Assembly (NCBI RefSeq): GCF_000153725.1
Contig: NZ_DS022276.1
Coordinates: 2,326,491-2,390,490, forward strand
Reading direction: 5' to 3'
Length of the DNA stretch: 64,000 nt
Source: Salipiger bermudensis HTCC2601
Lineage (GTDB): Bacteria > Pseudomonadota > Alphaproteobacteria > Rhodobacterales > Rhodobacteraceae
Part shown: piece by piece, positions 27,129 through 36,829 of the stretch
How positions within the stretch are numbered: position 1 is the first letter of the stretch
How the letters are laid out: the number at the start of each line of letters is the position of its first letter
Made by a program: the position numbers and the translations under genes
Notes under the pieces: model-generated
Databases searched by the model: none
What the model was told of the DNA's origin: nothing
Seen by the model: only the letters and a program-made list of their open reading frames with translations

Positions 27129-28552
27129 AGCCGGTCTCCGAACAGGAACTGTGCAGCGCGGTCGAGGCGGATATGCGGCGGGCCCTCGCCGGGCTTGAGG
27201 CTGAGCCGCGACGGGGCGAAGCGCATGATGGCATAGTCGCCGTCGAGCCATCCCTCGGCGCCCTCGCGGGCGGGGCCGAGCAGGCGGGCCGGGTCCTCGG
27301 GCAGCTCGCCGGGATAGAACGCCGCCTCGCGGCCACGGCTGCCATCGTCCTGCAGCAGCGTGCCGCGCACGCAGTCGAACTGGTCCCCGTTGCGCGGCAG
27401 GGTCTGCTCGACCGTGGCGCGCAGAGAGGCGATCGACATGGCGCCGGTCTCGGCCCCGGCAAAGCGTGCGCGGTCGCGGGCGTCGCGGGTCAGCGCCTCC
27501 ATGATGGCCGTCAGCCGGCCGTGCTGGGTGTGGTGCAGATGGTCGGCCTTGGTGGCGGCGAAGAGGATCTTCTCGACCCGCTTGCCGAGCAGCAGGCTGG
27601 TGAGGAATGCGTTGGCACCCGGGCGGAAGGCGGTGAGGATCTCGGCCATCGTCCGGCGCAGATCCTCCATCGCGGCGGGGCCGGCATGGATCGCGCCGAG
27701 CGCATCGACCAGCACCACCTGCCGGTCGATGCGGGAGAAGTGGTCGCGGAAGAAGGGCTTCACGATCTGGGATTTGTAGGCCTCGAAGCGGCGCTCCATC
27801 TCGCGCCAGAGCGATTTGCGCGGCGGATCGGAGGGTTTGGGCAGCGGCGCGAAGGTCAGCGCCGGGCTGCCCTCCTTCTCGCCGGGCAGCAGGAAGCGGC
27901 CCGGGGTGCAATCCGAGAAGCCGGCATTGCGCGCGGCGTGCAACGCTTCTGTGAAGCGGGAGGCCAGTGCCTTGGCGCGGACCTCGTCCAGCGTCTGCGC
28001 GCTGTCCTCGGCGTGCGCCATCGCGACGTAGTCGGCACCTCCGGGGCGATTCTCAAGGCGAGAAAGGCTCTCCTCGGCCCACTCGGCATAGCTCTTGTCC
28101 ATCAGGCCGAGGTCGAGCAGCCACTCACCGGGATAGTCGACAATGTCGAGATGCACGGTGCGTGGGCCCGACATGCCAGACAAGAGCCCGGTCGGGCGCA
28201 GCCGCAGCGACAGGCGCAATTGCGACACCGCGCGGGTGCTGTCGGGCCAGTGCGGGGTCGGGGAGGTGAGCGCGCCGAGATGGGCCTCGTAGTCGAAGCG
28301 CGGCATGGTGTCGTCGGGCTGCGGCTGAAGATAGGCGGCGAGGATGCGGCCCTCGCTCTCGGCCAGCAGCTGCGGCATCCGCGCCCGGTCCATGAGGTTG
28401 GCCACCAGCGAGGTGATGAACACCGTCTTGCCGGCGCGCGACAGGCCGGTGACGCCGAGCCGGACCACCGGCTCGGTGAACGGGCTGGTCAGCGTGTCGG
28501 TGACGTTTTCGACCCCGCGGGTCAGCCTGTCGGCGATGGTTCCGATGACCAA
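27125..28552 (-). CDS. YcjX-like P-loop protein (DUF463)
   Basis: The product is 475 residues from TTG 28552. That start is used because AGAGAGG lies 6 nt upstream and VIGTIADRLTRGVENVTD is the normal beginning of the family; no ATG is available. The Walker A is GVTGLSRAGKTVFITSL. Other conserved blocks are HLDIVDYPGEWLLDLGLM, VVLVDALGAIHAG, and a C-terminal WLDGDYAIMRF. YcjX is a GTPase-like stress protein at the inner membrane. It heads an overlapping three-gene operon. Confidence 0.9.
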   Translation of the reverse strand: MVIGTIADRLTRGVENVTDTLTSPFTEPVVRLGVTGLSRAGKTVFITSLVANLMDRARMPQLLAESEGRILAAYLQPQPDDTMPRFDYEAHLGALTSPTPHWPDSTRAVSQLRLSLRLRPTGLLSGMSGPRTVHLDIVDYPGEWLLDLGLMDKSYAEWAEESLSRLENRPGGADYVAMAHAEDSAQTLDEVRAKALASRFTEALHAARNAGFSDCTPGRFLLPGEKEGSPALTFAPLPKPSDPPRKSLWREMERRFEAYKSQIVKPFFRDHFSRIDRQVVLVDALGAIHAGPAAMEDLRRTMAEILTAFRPGANAFLTSLLLGKRVEKILFAATKADHLHHTQHGRLTAIMEALTRDARDRARFAGAETGAMSIASLRATVEQTLPRNGDQFDCVRGTLLQDDGSRGREAAFYPGELPEDPARLLGPAREGAEGWLDGDYAIMRFAPSRLSLKPGEGPPHIRLDRAAQFLFGDRL

Positions 28553-28635
28553 GGTCTGCCTCTCTGCCTGTGCTTGTCTGGCTGTGCTGCGCCCTACAGA
28601 TAGACCCGGGGCCCCACAGTTGCCAGTGAGGCAGA

Positions 28636-30144
28636 TCAGAAACCGAGCAGGGAGAGCATCCAGAAGCAGGCGGCGGAGAGCAGCGCGGCGGCGGGAACGG
28701 TGATCACCCAGGCCGCGACGATGGTCATGAAATGCGACCGGCGCACCAGCTTGCGGCGGGCACGTTCCTGCCGTGCGAGGCGGGTCCCGCTGGCGCCATT
28801 GACGTTCGCCTTGCGGGCGCGTCGCTCCATGTACCACTCGCGGAAGAAGCCGACGCCGAACACGCCGCCGACCGCGATATGGGTCGAACTCACCGGCAGG
28901 CCGAGCCACGAGGCGGCGATCACGGTGACCGCTGCGGAGAGCGCCACGCAATAGGCGCGCATCGGGTTGAGCTTGGTGATCTGGCTGCCGACCATGCCGA
29001 TCAGCTTCGGCCCGAAGAGCACCAGACCGAACGAGATCCCCAGCGCGCCGATCAGCATGACCCAGAGCGGGATGGTCACCTCGTCGGCCACCCCTGCGGA
29101 TTGCTGGACATAGGCCACCGCCGCGAGCGGACCCACGGCATTTGCCACGTCATTGGCACCGTGGGCAAAGGAGAGCAGCGCCGCCGAGACCACCAGCGGC
29201 AGCCGGAACATGGTCTTGAGCGAGCGGTTGCGGTTCTCGAGCCCCTCGGACTGGCGCCGGATGAAGGGCACCGAGAGCGCCCAGAAGATCACCCCGGCCA
29301 CGGCGCCGATCAGCAGCGCCGTCTGCAGATCGATCTGCATCACGTGCTGCAGGCCCTTCAGGGCCAGATAGGTCCCGAAGGCGGCGCTCATCAGCCCGAT
29401 CAGGACCGGCACCCAGACCCGCGCGGCGGCGATCTTGTCTTCGACATAGATCACCCGCCACTTGATGAAGGCGAGCATGGCGGCGGCGATGATGCCGCCG
29501 AGCAGAGGTGAGATCACCCAGCTTGCGGCGATGGCGCCCATCGTCGACCAGCTCACCGTTGCAAGGCCCGCCGCGGCGATGCCCGCGCCCATCACCCCGC
29601 CGACCACCGAATGGGTGGTCGAGACCGGGGCGCCGACCCATGTGGCGATGTTGACCCAGATCGAGGCCGCCAGCAGCGCCGCCATCATCGCGCGGACGAA
29701 GACCTTGGTGTTGGACAGGCTGGAGGGATCGATGATGCCCTTGGAGATCGTCGACACCACGTCGCCGCCGGCCAGCAGCGCGCCCGCGCTCTCGAAGACC
29801 GCGGCGATCGCGATGGCCCCGAGCAGCGACAGCGCCTTGGCGCCGACCGCCGGGCCCATGTTGTTGGCCACGTCGTTGGCACCGATGTTGATCGCCATGT
29901 AGGCACCGAACGCCGCCGCCACCACCACCGCGAGCCCCTGGGGCTCACCGCCGGTGAAGATCGCCGCCGCCACCGCCGCGAGCGTGACGAAGACGAGGCT
30001 GACGCCGACCCCGACCAGCGGGCGCGACGTGTACATGGTGGCAGCCTCGAGGCGCGACAGGCGGTTGAGATCCTGATCGAGCGTCTTCCACTGATGCGGG
30101 GGCGTGTCCTGGGGCAATGTCGGAAGGTCCTGTAGGTCTGGCAA
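28636..30144 (-). CDS. PiT-family inorganic phosphate transporter
   Basis: The product is 502 residues with about ten hydrophobic helices. Both halves carry the PiT signature: INIGANDVANNMGPAVGA early and SFAHGANDVANAVGPLAAV late, plus GAPVSTTHSVVGGVMGAG and GLPVSSTHIAVGGVFGVGF. It would take up phosphate (as metal–phosphate) with protons or sodium at the inner membrane. The start is TTG 30144 by length comparison with relatives; no good RBS is visible and the first ATG (residue 37) would cut the conserved cytoplasmic N-terminus. No pho box or PhoU gene was seen nearby. Confidence 0.92.
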   Translation of the reverse strand: MPDLQDLPTLPQDTPPHQWKTLDQDLNRLSRLEAATMYTSRPLVGVGVSLVFVTLAAVAAAIFTGGEPQGLAVVVAAAFGAYMAINIGANDVANNMGPAVGAKALSLLGAIAIAAVFESAGALLAGGDVVSTISKGIIDPSSLSNTKVFVRAMMAALLAASIWVNIATWVGAPVSTTHSVVGGVMGAGIAAAGLATVSWSTMGAIAASWVISPLLGGIIAAAMLAFIKWRVIYVEDKIAAARVWVPVLIGLMSAAFGTYLALKGLQHVMQIDLQTALLIGAVAGVIFWALSVPFIRRQSEGLENRNRSLKTMFRLPLVVSAALLSFAHGANDVANAVGPLAAVAYVQQSAGVADEVTIPLWVMLIGALGISFGLVLFGPKLIGMVGSQITKLNPMRAYCVALSAAVTVIAASWLGLPVSSTHIAVGGVFGVGFFREWYMERRARKANVNGASGTRLARQERARRKLVRRSHFMTIVAAWVITVPAAALLSAACFWMLSLLGF

Positions 30145-30170
30145 CCGGTTCGGCGCGTGTTGCGCGGAGC

Positions 30171-30650
30171 TCAGCGTCGCGCCGTGTCGGCGAGCAGGGC
30201 CGGCAGGTCGCGCAGAAGCTCCGAGAGCTCCTCCTCGTCGACCCGCTCGGCGGCCTCCTCGGGTGTCATCCAGTGGCGTTCGCGCTCATCCATCTCGGGA
30301 TAGCTGTCGAGCAGTTTCTCGACCGAGACGGCGTAGACATCGACATCGGTGGCCACCGGCAGACCGCCATCGAGCACCTTGTCATAGCGATAGCGGCCGA
30401 TACGCGCAGGCCGTCCGGCCTCCGACTTGACCCCGGCCTCTTCCCACGCCTCCTGAAGCGCGGTGCCCGCAGCGTCGGTGCCGTGCATCGGCCAGCCCTT
30501 GGGGATGATCCAGCGCTTGGTTTCGCGCGAGGTGATCATCAGAACCTCGGGTCCGGTCTCGCCCGCGCGATGGCACAGCGCCGCAATCTGCACCCGCGGA
30601 GGGCGGCGCAGCATGGGGGCAATATAGCTTTTCCAGACGCGGGCAAGCAT
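30171..30650 (-). CDS. Nudix hydrolase
   Basis: The product is 159 residues. The Nudix box is recognisable around residues 50–75 ([20 protein letters not shown], then AGV), keeping the metal-binding EExxG, although the usual REL is [19 protein letters not shown] before it is typical of the diphosphoinositol-polyphosphate/Ap(n)A-like subgroup in this order. Three starts are possible: GTG 30659, ATG 30650 or ATG 30614. The conserved [10 protein letters not shown] stretch favours one of the first two. Confidence 0.85.
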   Translation of the reverse strand: MLARVWKSYIAPMLRRPPRVQIAALCHRAGETGPEVLMITSRETKRWIIPKGWPMHGTDAAGTALQEAWEEAGVKSEAGRPARIGRYRYDKVLDGGLPVATDVDVYAVSVEKLLDSYPEMDERERHWMTPEEAAERVDEEELSELLRDLPALLADTARR

Positions 30651-30780
30651 ACGGGTCACCGGTTTCGGGGCAGGTCAGGTCGGCCTCCCCTATAGAACCT
30701 GTCGCGAAAACTCAAGCCGGCAAGGCCGCAAGGGGGGTGCGGCATTGCCGAGATGCGACAGCGCTTGTATGGGAGCGGCC

Positions 30781-31548
30781 ATGCCCAGATACGCCCTTCT
30801 CGTCGAATATGATGGCCGCCCCTTCGCCGGATGGCAGCGCCAGGCCGATCAGCCCTCGGTGCAGGGCGCGATCGAGGCGGCGTTGGCGCGGCTCGAAAAG
30901 CGCGACCACACCATCGCTGCCGCCGGGCGCACCGATGCGGGGGTTCATGCGCGCGGGCAGGTGGCCCATTGCGACATGGAGAAGGCGTGGGACCCGTTCC
31001 GCCTCTCCGAGGCGCTCAACTTCCACCTCAAGCCCGCGCCGGTGGCGATCCGGGCCTGCGCGGCGGTGAGCGATGACTGGCACGCCCGCTTCTCCGCCCA
31101 TGAGCGGCGCTACCTGTTCCGCCTGCTGGTGCGCCGGGCTCCGGCCACGCTCGAGGCCGGGCAGGTCTGGCGGGTGATGAACCCGCTGTCGCTGGAGGCG
31201 ATGCGCGCGGGCGCGGCCCATCTCATCGGGCAGCACGATTTCACCACCTTCCGCTCGACCATGTGCCAGGCCGCCTCGCCGGTGAAGACCATGGACGAGA
31301 TCCGCATCGAGCAAACCGACACCGGAGCCGGAACGGAGTTTCGCTTCCACCTGCGCGCCCGCAGCTTCCTGCACAACCAGGTGCGCTCCATCGTCGGCAC
31401 GCTCGAGCGTGTCGGCGCAGGCTCCTGGGCGCCCGAAGACGTCCGTTCGGCGCTCGAGGCCCGAGACCGCGCCGCCTGCGGGCCGGTGTGCCCGCCGGAC
31501 GGGCTCTATCTCATGGGCGTGGGCTACGCGGACGATCCATTCTCCTGA
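30781..31548 (+). CDS. truA: tRNA pseudouridine(38-40) synthase
   Basis: This 255-residue enzyme isomerises uridines 38, 39 and 40 in the tRNA anticodon stem. The catalytic aspartate is D52 in [15 protein letters not shown]. Other family blocks are [40 protein letters not shown] and [22 protein letters not shown] lies about 4–8 nt before the ATG. Confidence 0.97.
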   Translation: MPRYALLVEYDGRPFAGWQRQADQPSVQGAIEAALARLEKRDHTIAAAGRTDAGVHARGQVAHCDMEKAWDPFRLSEALNFHLKPAPVAIRACAAVSDDWHARFSAHERRYLFRLLVRRAPATLEAGQVWRVMNPLSLEAMRAGAAHLIGQHDFTTFRSTMCQAASPVKTMDEIRIEQTDTGAGTEFRFHLRARSFLHNQVRSIVGTLERVGAGSWAPEDVRSALEARDRAACGPVCPPDGLYLMGVGYADDPFS

Positions 31549-31590
31549 GGCGTTGCGGGGATGCCCGTGACCCGCGGTCAAGAAACCGCT

Positions 31591-31618
31591 TTGCGCCGCG
31601 GGCAAACCCCGCTATCAG
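31591..31618 (+). promoter_or_regulatory. Candidate promoter for the argD–argF leader
   Basis: TTGCGC (31591–31596), a 16-bp spacer and TATCAG (31613–31618). The expected transcription start, about 7 nt after the -10 box, falls on or next to the ATG at 31626, which would make the first ORF leaderless. Box matches are moderate. Confidence 0.4.
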
Positions 31619-31625
31619 CGCAGCC

Positions 31626-31658
31626 ATGACGTTTGCGATCCGAATCCGACGAGCCTGA
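31626..31658 (+). CDS. Possible arginine leader peptide upstream of argD–argF (10 codons)
   Basis: The mini-ORF reads MTFAIRIRRA then TGA, with three CGA arginine codons in the last half (CGA-ATC-CGA-CGA). CGA is normally rare in such GC-rich genomes. It sits 123 bp before the argD start and is followed by competing hairpins: GAGCCT (31651–31656, covering the last codons) can pair with AGGCTC (31689–31694), while GCCTCC (31674–31679) can pair with GGAGGC (31687–31692). The two pairings exclude each other, the arrangement expected of a translation-sensing attenuator. The peptide could also be chance. Confidence 0.4.
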   Translation: MTFAIRIRRA

Positions 31659-31673
31659 ACGCTCCTCTGTCGT

Positions 31674-31692
31674 GCCTCCTCACCGGGGAGGC
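31674..31692 (+). promoter_or_regulatory. Hairpin in the argD leader
   Basis: GCCTCC–7 nt–GGAGGC forms a small GC-rich stem followed by TCCTGCTTCGC, not a clean T-run. A second hairpin, GTGCC-CTT-GGCAC (31737–31749) with flanking GCCC/GGGC, lies just before argD. Their roles are unknown; see the leader-peptide entry. Confidence 0.35.
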
Positions 31693-31781
31693 TCCTGCTT
31701 CGCACGTCTCACCCCCATGAAACTTGACTTGGCCCCGTGCCCTTGGCACCAATCGGGCCTCAATCCACCGAGGATATGCTG

Positions 31782-32972
31782 ATGATCCCGTCCGTCCTGC
31801 CGACCTATTCCCGCGCGCCCCTGCACTTCGTGAAGGGCGAAGGCACCTGGCTGGTTGAGGAGGACGGCCGCCGATTTCTCGATCTTGGCAGCGGCATCGC
31901 GGTGAACGCGCTGGGTCACGCGCATCCGGCGCTGGTCGCCGCGCTCACCGCGCAGGCACAGAACCTGTGGCACGTGTCGAACCTCTACGAGATCCCGCAG
32001 CAGCAGGCGCTGGCCGACAAGCTGGTCGCGGAAAGCTTTGCCGACACCGTGTTCTTCACCAATTCCGGCACCGAGAGCTGCGAGCTGGCGGTGAAGATGG
32101 CGCGCAAGTACTGGTACGACAAGGGCCAGCCCGAGAAGACCGACATCATTGCCTTCGCGGGCTCGTTCCACGGCCGCTCCTCGGCGGGCATCGCCGCGGC
32201 GGGCTCAGAGAAGATGACCAAGGGTTTCGGCCCGCTGCTGCCGGGCTTCAAGCACCTGCCCTGGGGCGATCACGAGGCGCTGGACGCGGCCATCGACGAC
32301 AACACCGCGGCCATTCTGATCGAGCCGGTTCAGGGCGAGGGCGGCATCCGTCCGCTGCCCGACCAGTGCATGCAGGGGCTGCGCAAGCTCTGCGACGAGA
32401 AGGGCGTGCTGCTCGTTCTCGATGAGGTGCAATGCGGCATCGGCCGGACCGGTCGGCTCTTCGCCCATGAATGGGCCGGCATTGCGCCCGACATCATGAT
32501 GGTCGCCAAGGGCATCGGCGGGGGCTTCCCGCTGGGCGCGGTGCTCGCCACCGAGGAAGCCGCCTCGGGCATGACCGCCGGCACCCACGGCTCGACCTAT
32601 GGCGGCAACCCGCTGGGCTGCGCGGTGGGCTGCGCGGTGATGGATCACGTCACCGACCCGGCTTTCCTCGACGGGGTCAACCGCAAGGCCGGCCTGCTGC
32701 GCCAGAAGCTCGAGGGCCTCGTCGCCGCCCATCCCGACATCTTCGAGGAGGTGCGCGGCATGGGGCTGATGCTCGGCCTCAAGTGCAAGATCGCCCCGGC
32801 GGACCTGGTCAAGGCCGGCTACGAGGCGCTGGTCATCACGGTGCCCGCCGCCGACAATGTCGTGCGCCTGCTGCCGCCGCTGACCATCACCGAGGACGAG
32901 ATCGGCGAGGCCATCGCGCGTCTCGACACTGCCGCCTCCGCCCTCGCAACGCCCGCCTCTTCTTCGGTTTGA
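31782..32972 (+). CDS. argD: Acetylornithine/succinyldiaminopimelate aminotransferase
   Basis: This 396-residue PLP enzyme makes N-acetylornithine in arginine synthesis. The PLP lysine is K243 in [15 protein letters not shown]; cofactor contacts include [12 protein letters not shown] and [12 protein letters not shown]. The ATG at 31782 is preferred because GAGGA is 7 nt upstream; ATG 31776 is too close to it. It is followed by argF 80 bp downstream with a half-copy of a dispersed repeat in the gap, as in many relatives. Confidence 0.96.
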   Translation: MIPSVLPTYSRAPLHFVKGEGTWLVEEDGRRFLDLGSGIAVNALGHAHPALVAALTAQAQNLWHVSNLYEIPQQQALADKLVAESFADTVFFTNSGTESCELAVKMARKYWYDKGQPEKTDIIAFAGSFHGRSSAGIAAAGSEKMTKGFGPLLPGFKHLPWGDHEALDAAIDDNTAAILIEPVQGEGGIRPLPDQCMQGLRKLCDEKGVLLVLDEVQCGIGRTGRLFAHEWAGIAPDIMMVAKGIGGGFPLGAVLATEEAASGMTAGTHGSTYGGNPLGCAVGCAVMDHVTDPAFLDGVNRKAGLLRQKLEGLVAAHPDIFEEVRGMGLMLGLKCKIAPADLVKAGYEALVITVPAADNVVRLLPPLTITEDEIGEAIARLDTAASALATPASSSV

Positions 32973-33030
32973 CAAATACCTCGGGGTGAATGGGCGCTTC
33001 GCGCCCAGAGGGGCAGCGCCCCTCCGCCCC
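32973..33030. repeat. Dispersed intergenic repeat, copy R1 (half element)
   Basis: It starts directly after the argD stop: CAAATACCTCGGGGTGAA, then a GGGCGC/GCGCCC hairpin, then GAGGGGCAGCGCCCCTC. Shared with R2–R5 (other entries). It lies inside the argD–argF unit, so it must allow at least some read-through unless argF has its own promoter. Confidence 0.8.
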
Positions 33031-33052
33031 GCCAGACAAAAAGAATATTCGC

Positions 33053-33979
33053 ATGAACCACTTCCTCGACATCCACAAGACCGACAAGGACGACCTGCGG
33101 TCGATCATCGACGCCGCCAAGGCGATCAAGGACAAGCGCAACGGCCGCCCGCGCGCCGCCCCCGACGACGATCTGCCGCTCAAGGACCGCATGGTCGCAC
33201 TGATCTTCGAGAAGCCCTCGACCCGGACCCGCGTGTCGTTCGACGTGGGCGTGCGCCAGATGGGCGGCCAGACCATGGTGCTCTCGGGCTCCGACATGCA
33301 GCTCGGCCACGGCGAGACCATCGCCGACACCGCCCGCGTGCTGTCGCGCTTTGTCGACATGATCATGATCCGTACCTTCGACGAGGCGGTGCTGACCGAG
33401 ATGGCGGAATATGCCGACGTGCCGGTGATCAACGGTCTCACCGACCGCACCCACCCCTGCCAGATCATGGCCGACATCCTCACCTTCGAGGAGCATCGCG
33501 GCCCGATCGCCGGCAAGAAGGTGGTGTGGTGCGGCGACGGCAACAATGTCTGCGCCTCGTTCCTGCACGCCGCCGGCCAGTTCGGCTTCGACCTGACCTT
33601 CACCGGCCCGGTGCAGCTCGACCCCGAGATGGAATTCGTCGGCCTCGCCCGCAACCAGGGCAGCACCATCACCATCGAGCGCGATCCTTTCAAGGCGGTC
33701 GAGGGCGCCGATCTGGTGGTTGCCGACACCTGGGTGTCGATGCATGACGCGCAATCCGCCAAGGAGCGCCGCCACAACATGCTGCGCCCCTACCAGGTCA
33801 ACGACAAGCTGATGGAGGCCGCCGGCAAGGACGCGCTCTTCATGCACTGCCTGCCGGCGCATCGCGGCGAGGAGGTCACCTCCGAGATCATGGACGGGCC
33901 GCAATCGGTGATCTGGGACGAGGCCGAGAACCGGCTGCACGCCCAGAAGGCGATCATGCGCTGGTGCGTGGGGGGCTGA
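33053..33979 (+). CDS. argF: Ornithine carbamoyltransferase
   Basis: This 308-residue enzyme forms citrulline from ornithine and carbamoyl phosphate. The carbamoyl-phosphate loop is S56–R60 (FEKPSTRTR), HPCQ is at 134–137, and the ornithine-binding [12 protein letters not shown] is near the C-terminus. All are intact. The RBS is weak; the leader is the R1 repeat. Confidence 0.97.
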   Translation: MNHFLDIHKTDKDDLRSIIDAAKAIKDKRNGRPRAAPDDDLPLKDRMVALIFEKPSTRTRVSFDVGVRQMGGQTMVLSGSDMQLGHGETIADTARVLSRFVDMIMIRTFDEAVLTEMAEYADVPVINGLTDRTHPCQIMADILTFEEHRGPIAGKKVVWCGDGNNVCASFLHAAGQFGFDLTFTGPVQLDPEMEFVGLARNQGSTITIERDPFKAVEGADLVVADTWVSMHDAQSAKERRHNMLRPYQVNDKLMEAAGKDALFMHCLPAHRGEEVTSEIMDGPQSVIWDEAENRLHAQKAIMRWCVGG

Positions 33980-34030
33980 GACGCTACACCCGGCTGACCC
34001 GCGCCACGCCCGTGTCACCGGGATCTCTGG

Positions 34031-34157
34031 TGAGTATTTGGAACGTAGAGAAGACCCGGGCCGGTCACTTGGCGGGCCCGGGTCTTCTCTGGTTCAAAAA
34101 TACCTCGGGGTGAATTGGCCCGCAGGGCCAAGAGGGGCAGCGCCCCTCACTGCCCCC
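34031..34157. repeat. Dispersed intergenic repeat, copy R2 (full, inverted orientation)
   Basis: GAGTATTTGGAACGTAGAGAAG, then a long hairpin, then TTCTCTGGTTCAAAAATACC and TCGGGGTGAATTGGCC…GGCAGCGCCCC. It is the reverse of R5 in layout, and its 3' end overlaps the last codons of hrpB. Confidence 0.85.
34048..34089. terminator. Bidirectional terminator between argF and hrpB
   Basis: A perfect 15-bp inverted repeat, GAGAAGACCCGGGCC (34048–34062) with its complement at 34075–34089 and a 12-nt loop, within repeat R2. It lies between convergent genes. Confidence 0.7.
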
Positions 34158-36591
34158 GTGGCTTGGCTCGCAGGGTCGGGTCCGCCTGGCGCGGGTCCTC
34201 GGGCCACGGGTGCCTCGGGTACTGCGCCTTCATGTCCTTGCGCACATCCGCATAGGAGCCGTCCCAGAACCCCGGAAGGTCCATGGTGGTCTGCACCGGG
34301 CGGCGGGCGGGCGAGAGCAGCGTGACGCGCAGCGGACGCCGGCCCACCGTGGGGTGGCTGCGCTGGCCGAACATCTCCTGCAGGCGCAGCGCGATCTCCG
34401 GGTGCTCGCCGGAATAGTCGATGGGGATCTCGCGCCCAAGGGGCGTGGTGAACTTGCCCGGCACGGACGCGTCGAGCGCCTGCATCTGGCCCCAGTCAAG
34501 CCGGGCGCGCAGCGCCGGCAACAAATCGAAGCGCTTCCAGTCCTCGGCGCTCTTGACCCCTGCGAGATAGGGCAGCAGCCAGTCCTCGAGCGTCTGCATC
34601 AGCGCGGGCTCCGACATGTCGGGCAGGTCGAGCCCGCCCTCGCGGCCGATGGCTGCGCGGGCGCAGAAGCGGCGCGCGGCGTCGGAGAGGGCAATGCCGA
34701 GATCGCGCACCCCGTCGAGCATGGCGCGCGCCACCGCGTCGGGCGGGGCATCCTTCCAGAGCCGGTCGTCGAGCGCGATGGCGCCGAGCCGTTCCTGCTG
34801 ACGCGCCAGCACGCGGCGCTCGCGCTTCGACCACTCACACAGATCGTGCCAGCGGATCTGGTCCGGGAACAGCGCGCGCAGCTCGCTTTCGGTGATCTGC
34901 GTGGCCTGCCGGATGCGGGCCTCGCGCGGGTTGCCGTCGGTGTCGGTGACCACGATGAGCCGGGCCGAGGCCAGCGGGTCGGCGGCGTCGAGCATCGCGC
35001 CCTTGCCGCCGGAGAGCTGGAAGCGCGGCGCGTCGCCCTTGCGGCGCAGGCCGATGCGGTCGGGATAGGCGAGCGCGGCCATGGTGGCGGGGCTCATCGT
35101 CTCGTCGTGGCCCCCCTTCGCCCGCGCCCGCAGCCGCTTGGCCTCGGAGCGGATGCGCTCCAGCGGGGCGCGGTTGAGCCTGTAGGGCCGGGTCGCCTCG
35201 AAGCGTTTGGGGTCGCGCAGCGCCTCGAGCCGCAGGGCGAGATCGGTGGGCGCGCCGGTGAGCGGGTCGCGCTCGGCCAGCAGTGCCGCGAGCGGGGCGG
35301 CCTGCGGACCGGCCAGCGTCAGCATGTGGCCGAGGCGCGGATGCAGAGGCACTGCGGCAAGCGCCTTGCCGTGCGCCGTGATGCGGCGCTGGTCGTCGAG
35401 CGCTCCCAGCATCTGCAGAAGCGCCTGCGCCTCGGCAAAGGCGCCGGGATTGGGCGCGCTCAGGAAGGGCAAATCCTCCGGCGTGGCGCCCCAGAGCGCC
35501 AGTTCCAGCGCCAGCCCGGCCAGATCTGCGGTCTCGATCTCGGCCGGGGGGTAGGCCTGCAGAGCGCCTTCCTCGCCTTTGGTCCAGAGCCGGTAGGCCA
35601 CGCCCTCGGCGACGCGACCGGCGCGGCCGGCGCGCTGGGTGGCCTCGGCGCGGGTGACGCGCTCGGTCACCAGCCGCGCCATGCCCGAGCCCGGGTCGAA
35701 CCGCGCCCGCCGGGCGCGGCCGCCATCGACCACAACGCGGATGTCCTCGATGGTCAGCGAGGTTTCGGCGATCGCGGTGGCGAGTACCAGCTTGCGGCCC
35801 TTGCTCTCGGGGCGGATGGCGGCGCGCTGGTCGGCGAACGCCATGGCGCCGAAGAGCGGGCGCACCGTGACGTCGCCGGGCAGGCGACCCTTGAGCCGCG
35901 CCTCGGTGCGGCGGATCTCGCCCTCGCCCGGAAGGAAGGCGAGAATGCCGCCCTCGGTCTCGCCCGCGGCCTGCACGACCAGCTCCGCCATGCTGTCCTC
36001 GAAGCGGCGTTGCTTGGGCAGGGGGGCGTCGAGCCAGCGGGTCTCGACCGGGAAGGCGCGGCCCTGCGAGGTGATGACGGGCGCCTGCATGAGCTCTGCC
36101 ACCGGGCCCGCGTCGAGCGTGGCGGACATGGCGAGCAGGATCAGGTCGTCGCGCAGGGCGCCGGCCACTTCAAGACAGAGCGCGAGGCCGAGATCGGCGT
36201 TCAGAGACCGCTCGTGAAATTCGTCGAAGATCACCGCGCCGATCCCGGAGAGCTCCGGATCGCTCTGCAGCATCCGGGTCAGGATGCCCTCGGTGACCAC
36301 CTCGATGCGGGTGGCGTTCGAGACCTTGGCCTCGCCGCGGATGCGGTAGCCCACGGTCTCGCCCGGGGCTTCGCCCAGCGTGTCGGCCATCCGCGCGGCG
36401 CTGGCGCGCGCGGCAAGGCGGCGCGGCTCGAGCATCAGGATGGTCTGGTCGGTGAGACCCGCGTCGAGCATGGCCAGCGGCACGCGGGTGGTCTTGCCGG
36501 CGCCGGGGGGCGCCTGCAGCACGGCGCGGCCCTCGGCGCGGAGGGCGGTGAGGAGTTCGGGCAGGGCGTCGTCTATGGGCAGGCGGGTCAT
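34147..36591 (-). CDS. hrpB: ATP-dependent helicase HrpB
   Basis: This 814-residue DEAH-box helicase has Walker A LQAPPGAGKTTRV (K33), DEFH box IFDEFHERS (D123–H126), motif III MSATLDAG, motif VI QRAGRAGRVAEGVAYRLW, then winged-helix/ratchet and the HrpB C-terminal domain (TPLGREIPIDYSGEHPEIAL). Length is normal for HrpB. Its RNA substrate is unknown in bacteria. Its 3' end overlaps repeat R2 by 11 bp. Confidence 0.95.
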   Translation of the reverse strand: MTRLPIDDALPELLTALRAEGRAVLQAPPGAGKTTRVPLAMLDAGLTDQTILMLEPRRLAARASAARMADTLGEAPGETVGYRIRGEAKVSNATRIEVVTEGILTRMLQSDPELSGIGAVIFDEFHERSLNADLGLALCLEVAGALRDDLILLAMSATLDAGPVAELMQAPVITSQGRAFPVETRWLDAPLPKQRRFEDSMAELVVQAAGETEGGILAFLPGEGEIRRTEARLKGRLPGDVTVRPLFGAMAFADQRAAIRPESKGRKLVLATAIAETSLTIEDIRVVVDGGRARRARFDPGSGMARLVTERVTRAEATQRAGRAGRVAEGVAYRLWTKGEEGALQAYPPAEIETADLAGLALELALWGATPEDLPFLSAPNPGAFAEAQALLQMLGALDDQRRITAHGKALAAVPLHPRLGHMLTLAGPQAAPLAALLAERDPLTGAPTDLALRLEALRDPKRFEATRPYRLNRAPLERIRSEAKRLRARAKGGHDETMSPATMAALAYPDRIGLRRKGDAPRFQLSGGKGAMLDAADPLASARLIVVTDTDGNPREARIRQATQITESELRALFPDQIRWHDLCEWSKRERRVLARQQERLGAIALDDRLWKDAPPDAVARAMLDGVRDLGIALSDAARRFCARAAIGREGGLDLPDMSEPALMQTLEDWLLPYLAGVKSAEDWKRFDLLPALRARLDWGQMQALDASVPGKFTTPLGREIPIDYSGEHPEIALRLQEMFGQRSHPTVGRRPLRVTLLSPARRPVQTTMDLPGFWDGSYADVRKDMKAQYPRHPWPEDPRQADPTLRAKPRGQ

Positions 36592-36668
36592 GGTGTGGGT
36601 TATGCGGGAGTGCGTGGACGGCGTCGAGGGGGCGTGGTGGCCAGTCGTGGCGGAGAGGACGATCCTTT

Positions 36669-36733
36669 CGGGGGCGCTGCCCCCGTCCGCGCGCGGCGCG
36701 GCCTCCCCCGAGGTATTTTCGAACCAGAGAAGA
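36669..36733. repeat. Dispersed intergenic repeat, copy R3 (half element)
   Basis: GGGGGCGCTGCCCCC, a GC-rich spacer, then CCCCCGAGGTATTTTCGAAC and CAGAGAAG. The second arm found in R4 and R5 is missing here. Confidence 0.8.
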
Positions 36734-36829
36734 TGCCGGGGGCGCGCCCAGGAGGAGATGCTGGCGGGGGGCTGGACATCGGCGCGGCTTGCGGGTCAGG
36801 TCGGGGGCGGCAGAGAAGAGGGCTGAGGC

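Noticed and set aside
36758..36826. 22-codon ORF with AGGAGG just before meaB
   Set aside because: The RBS-like sequence touches the start codon, the peptide is Gly-rich, and nothing suggests translation.
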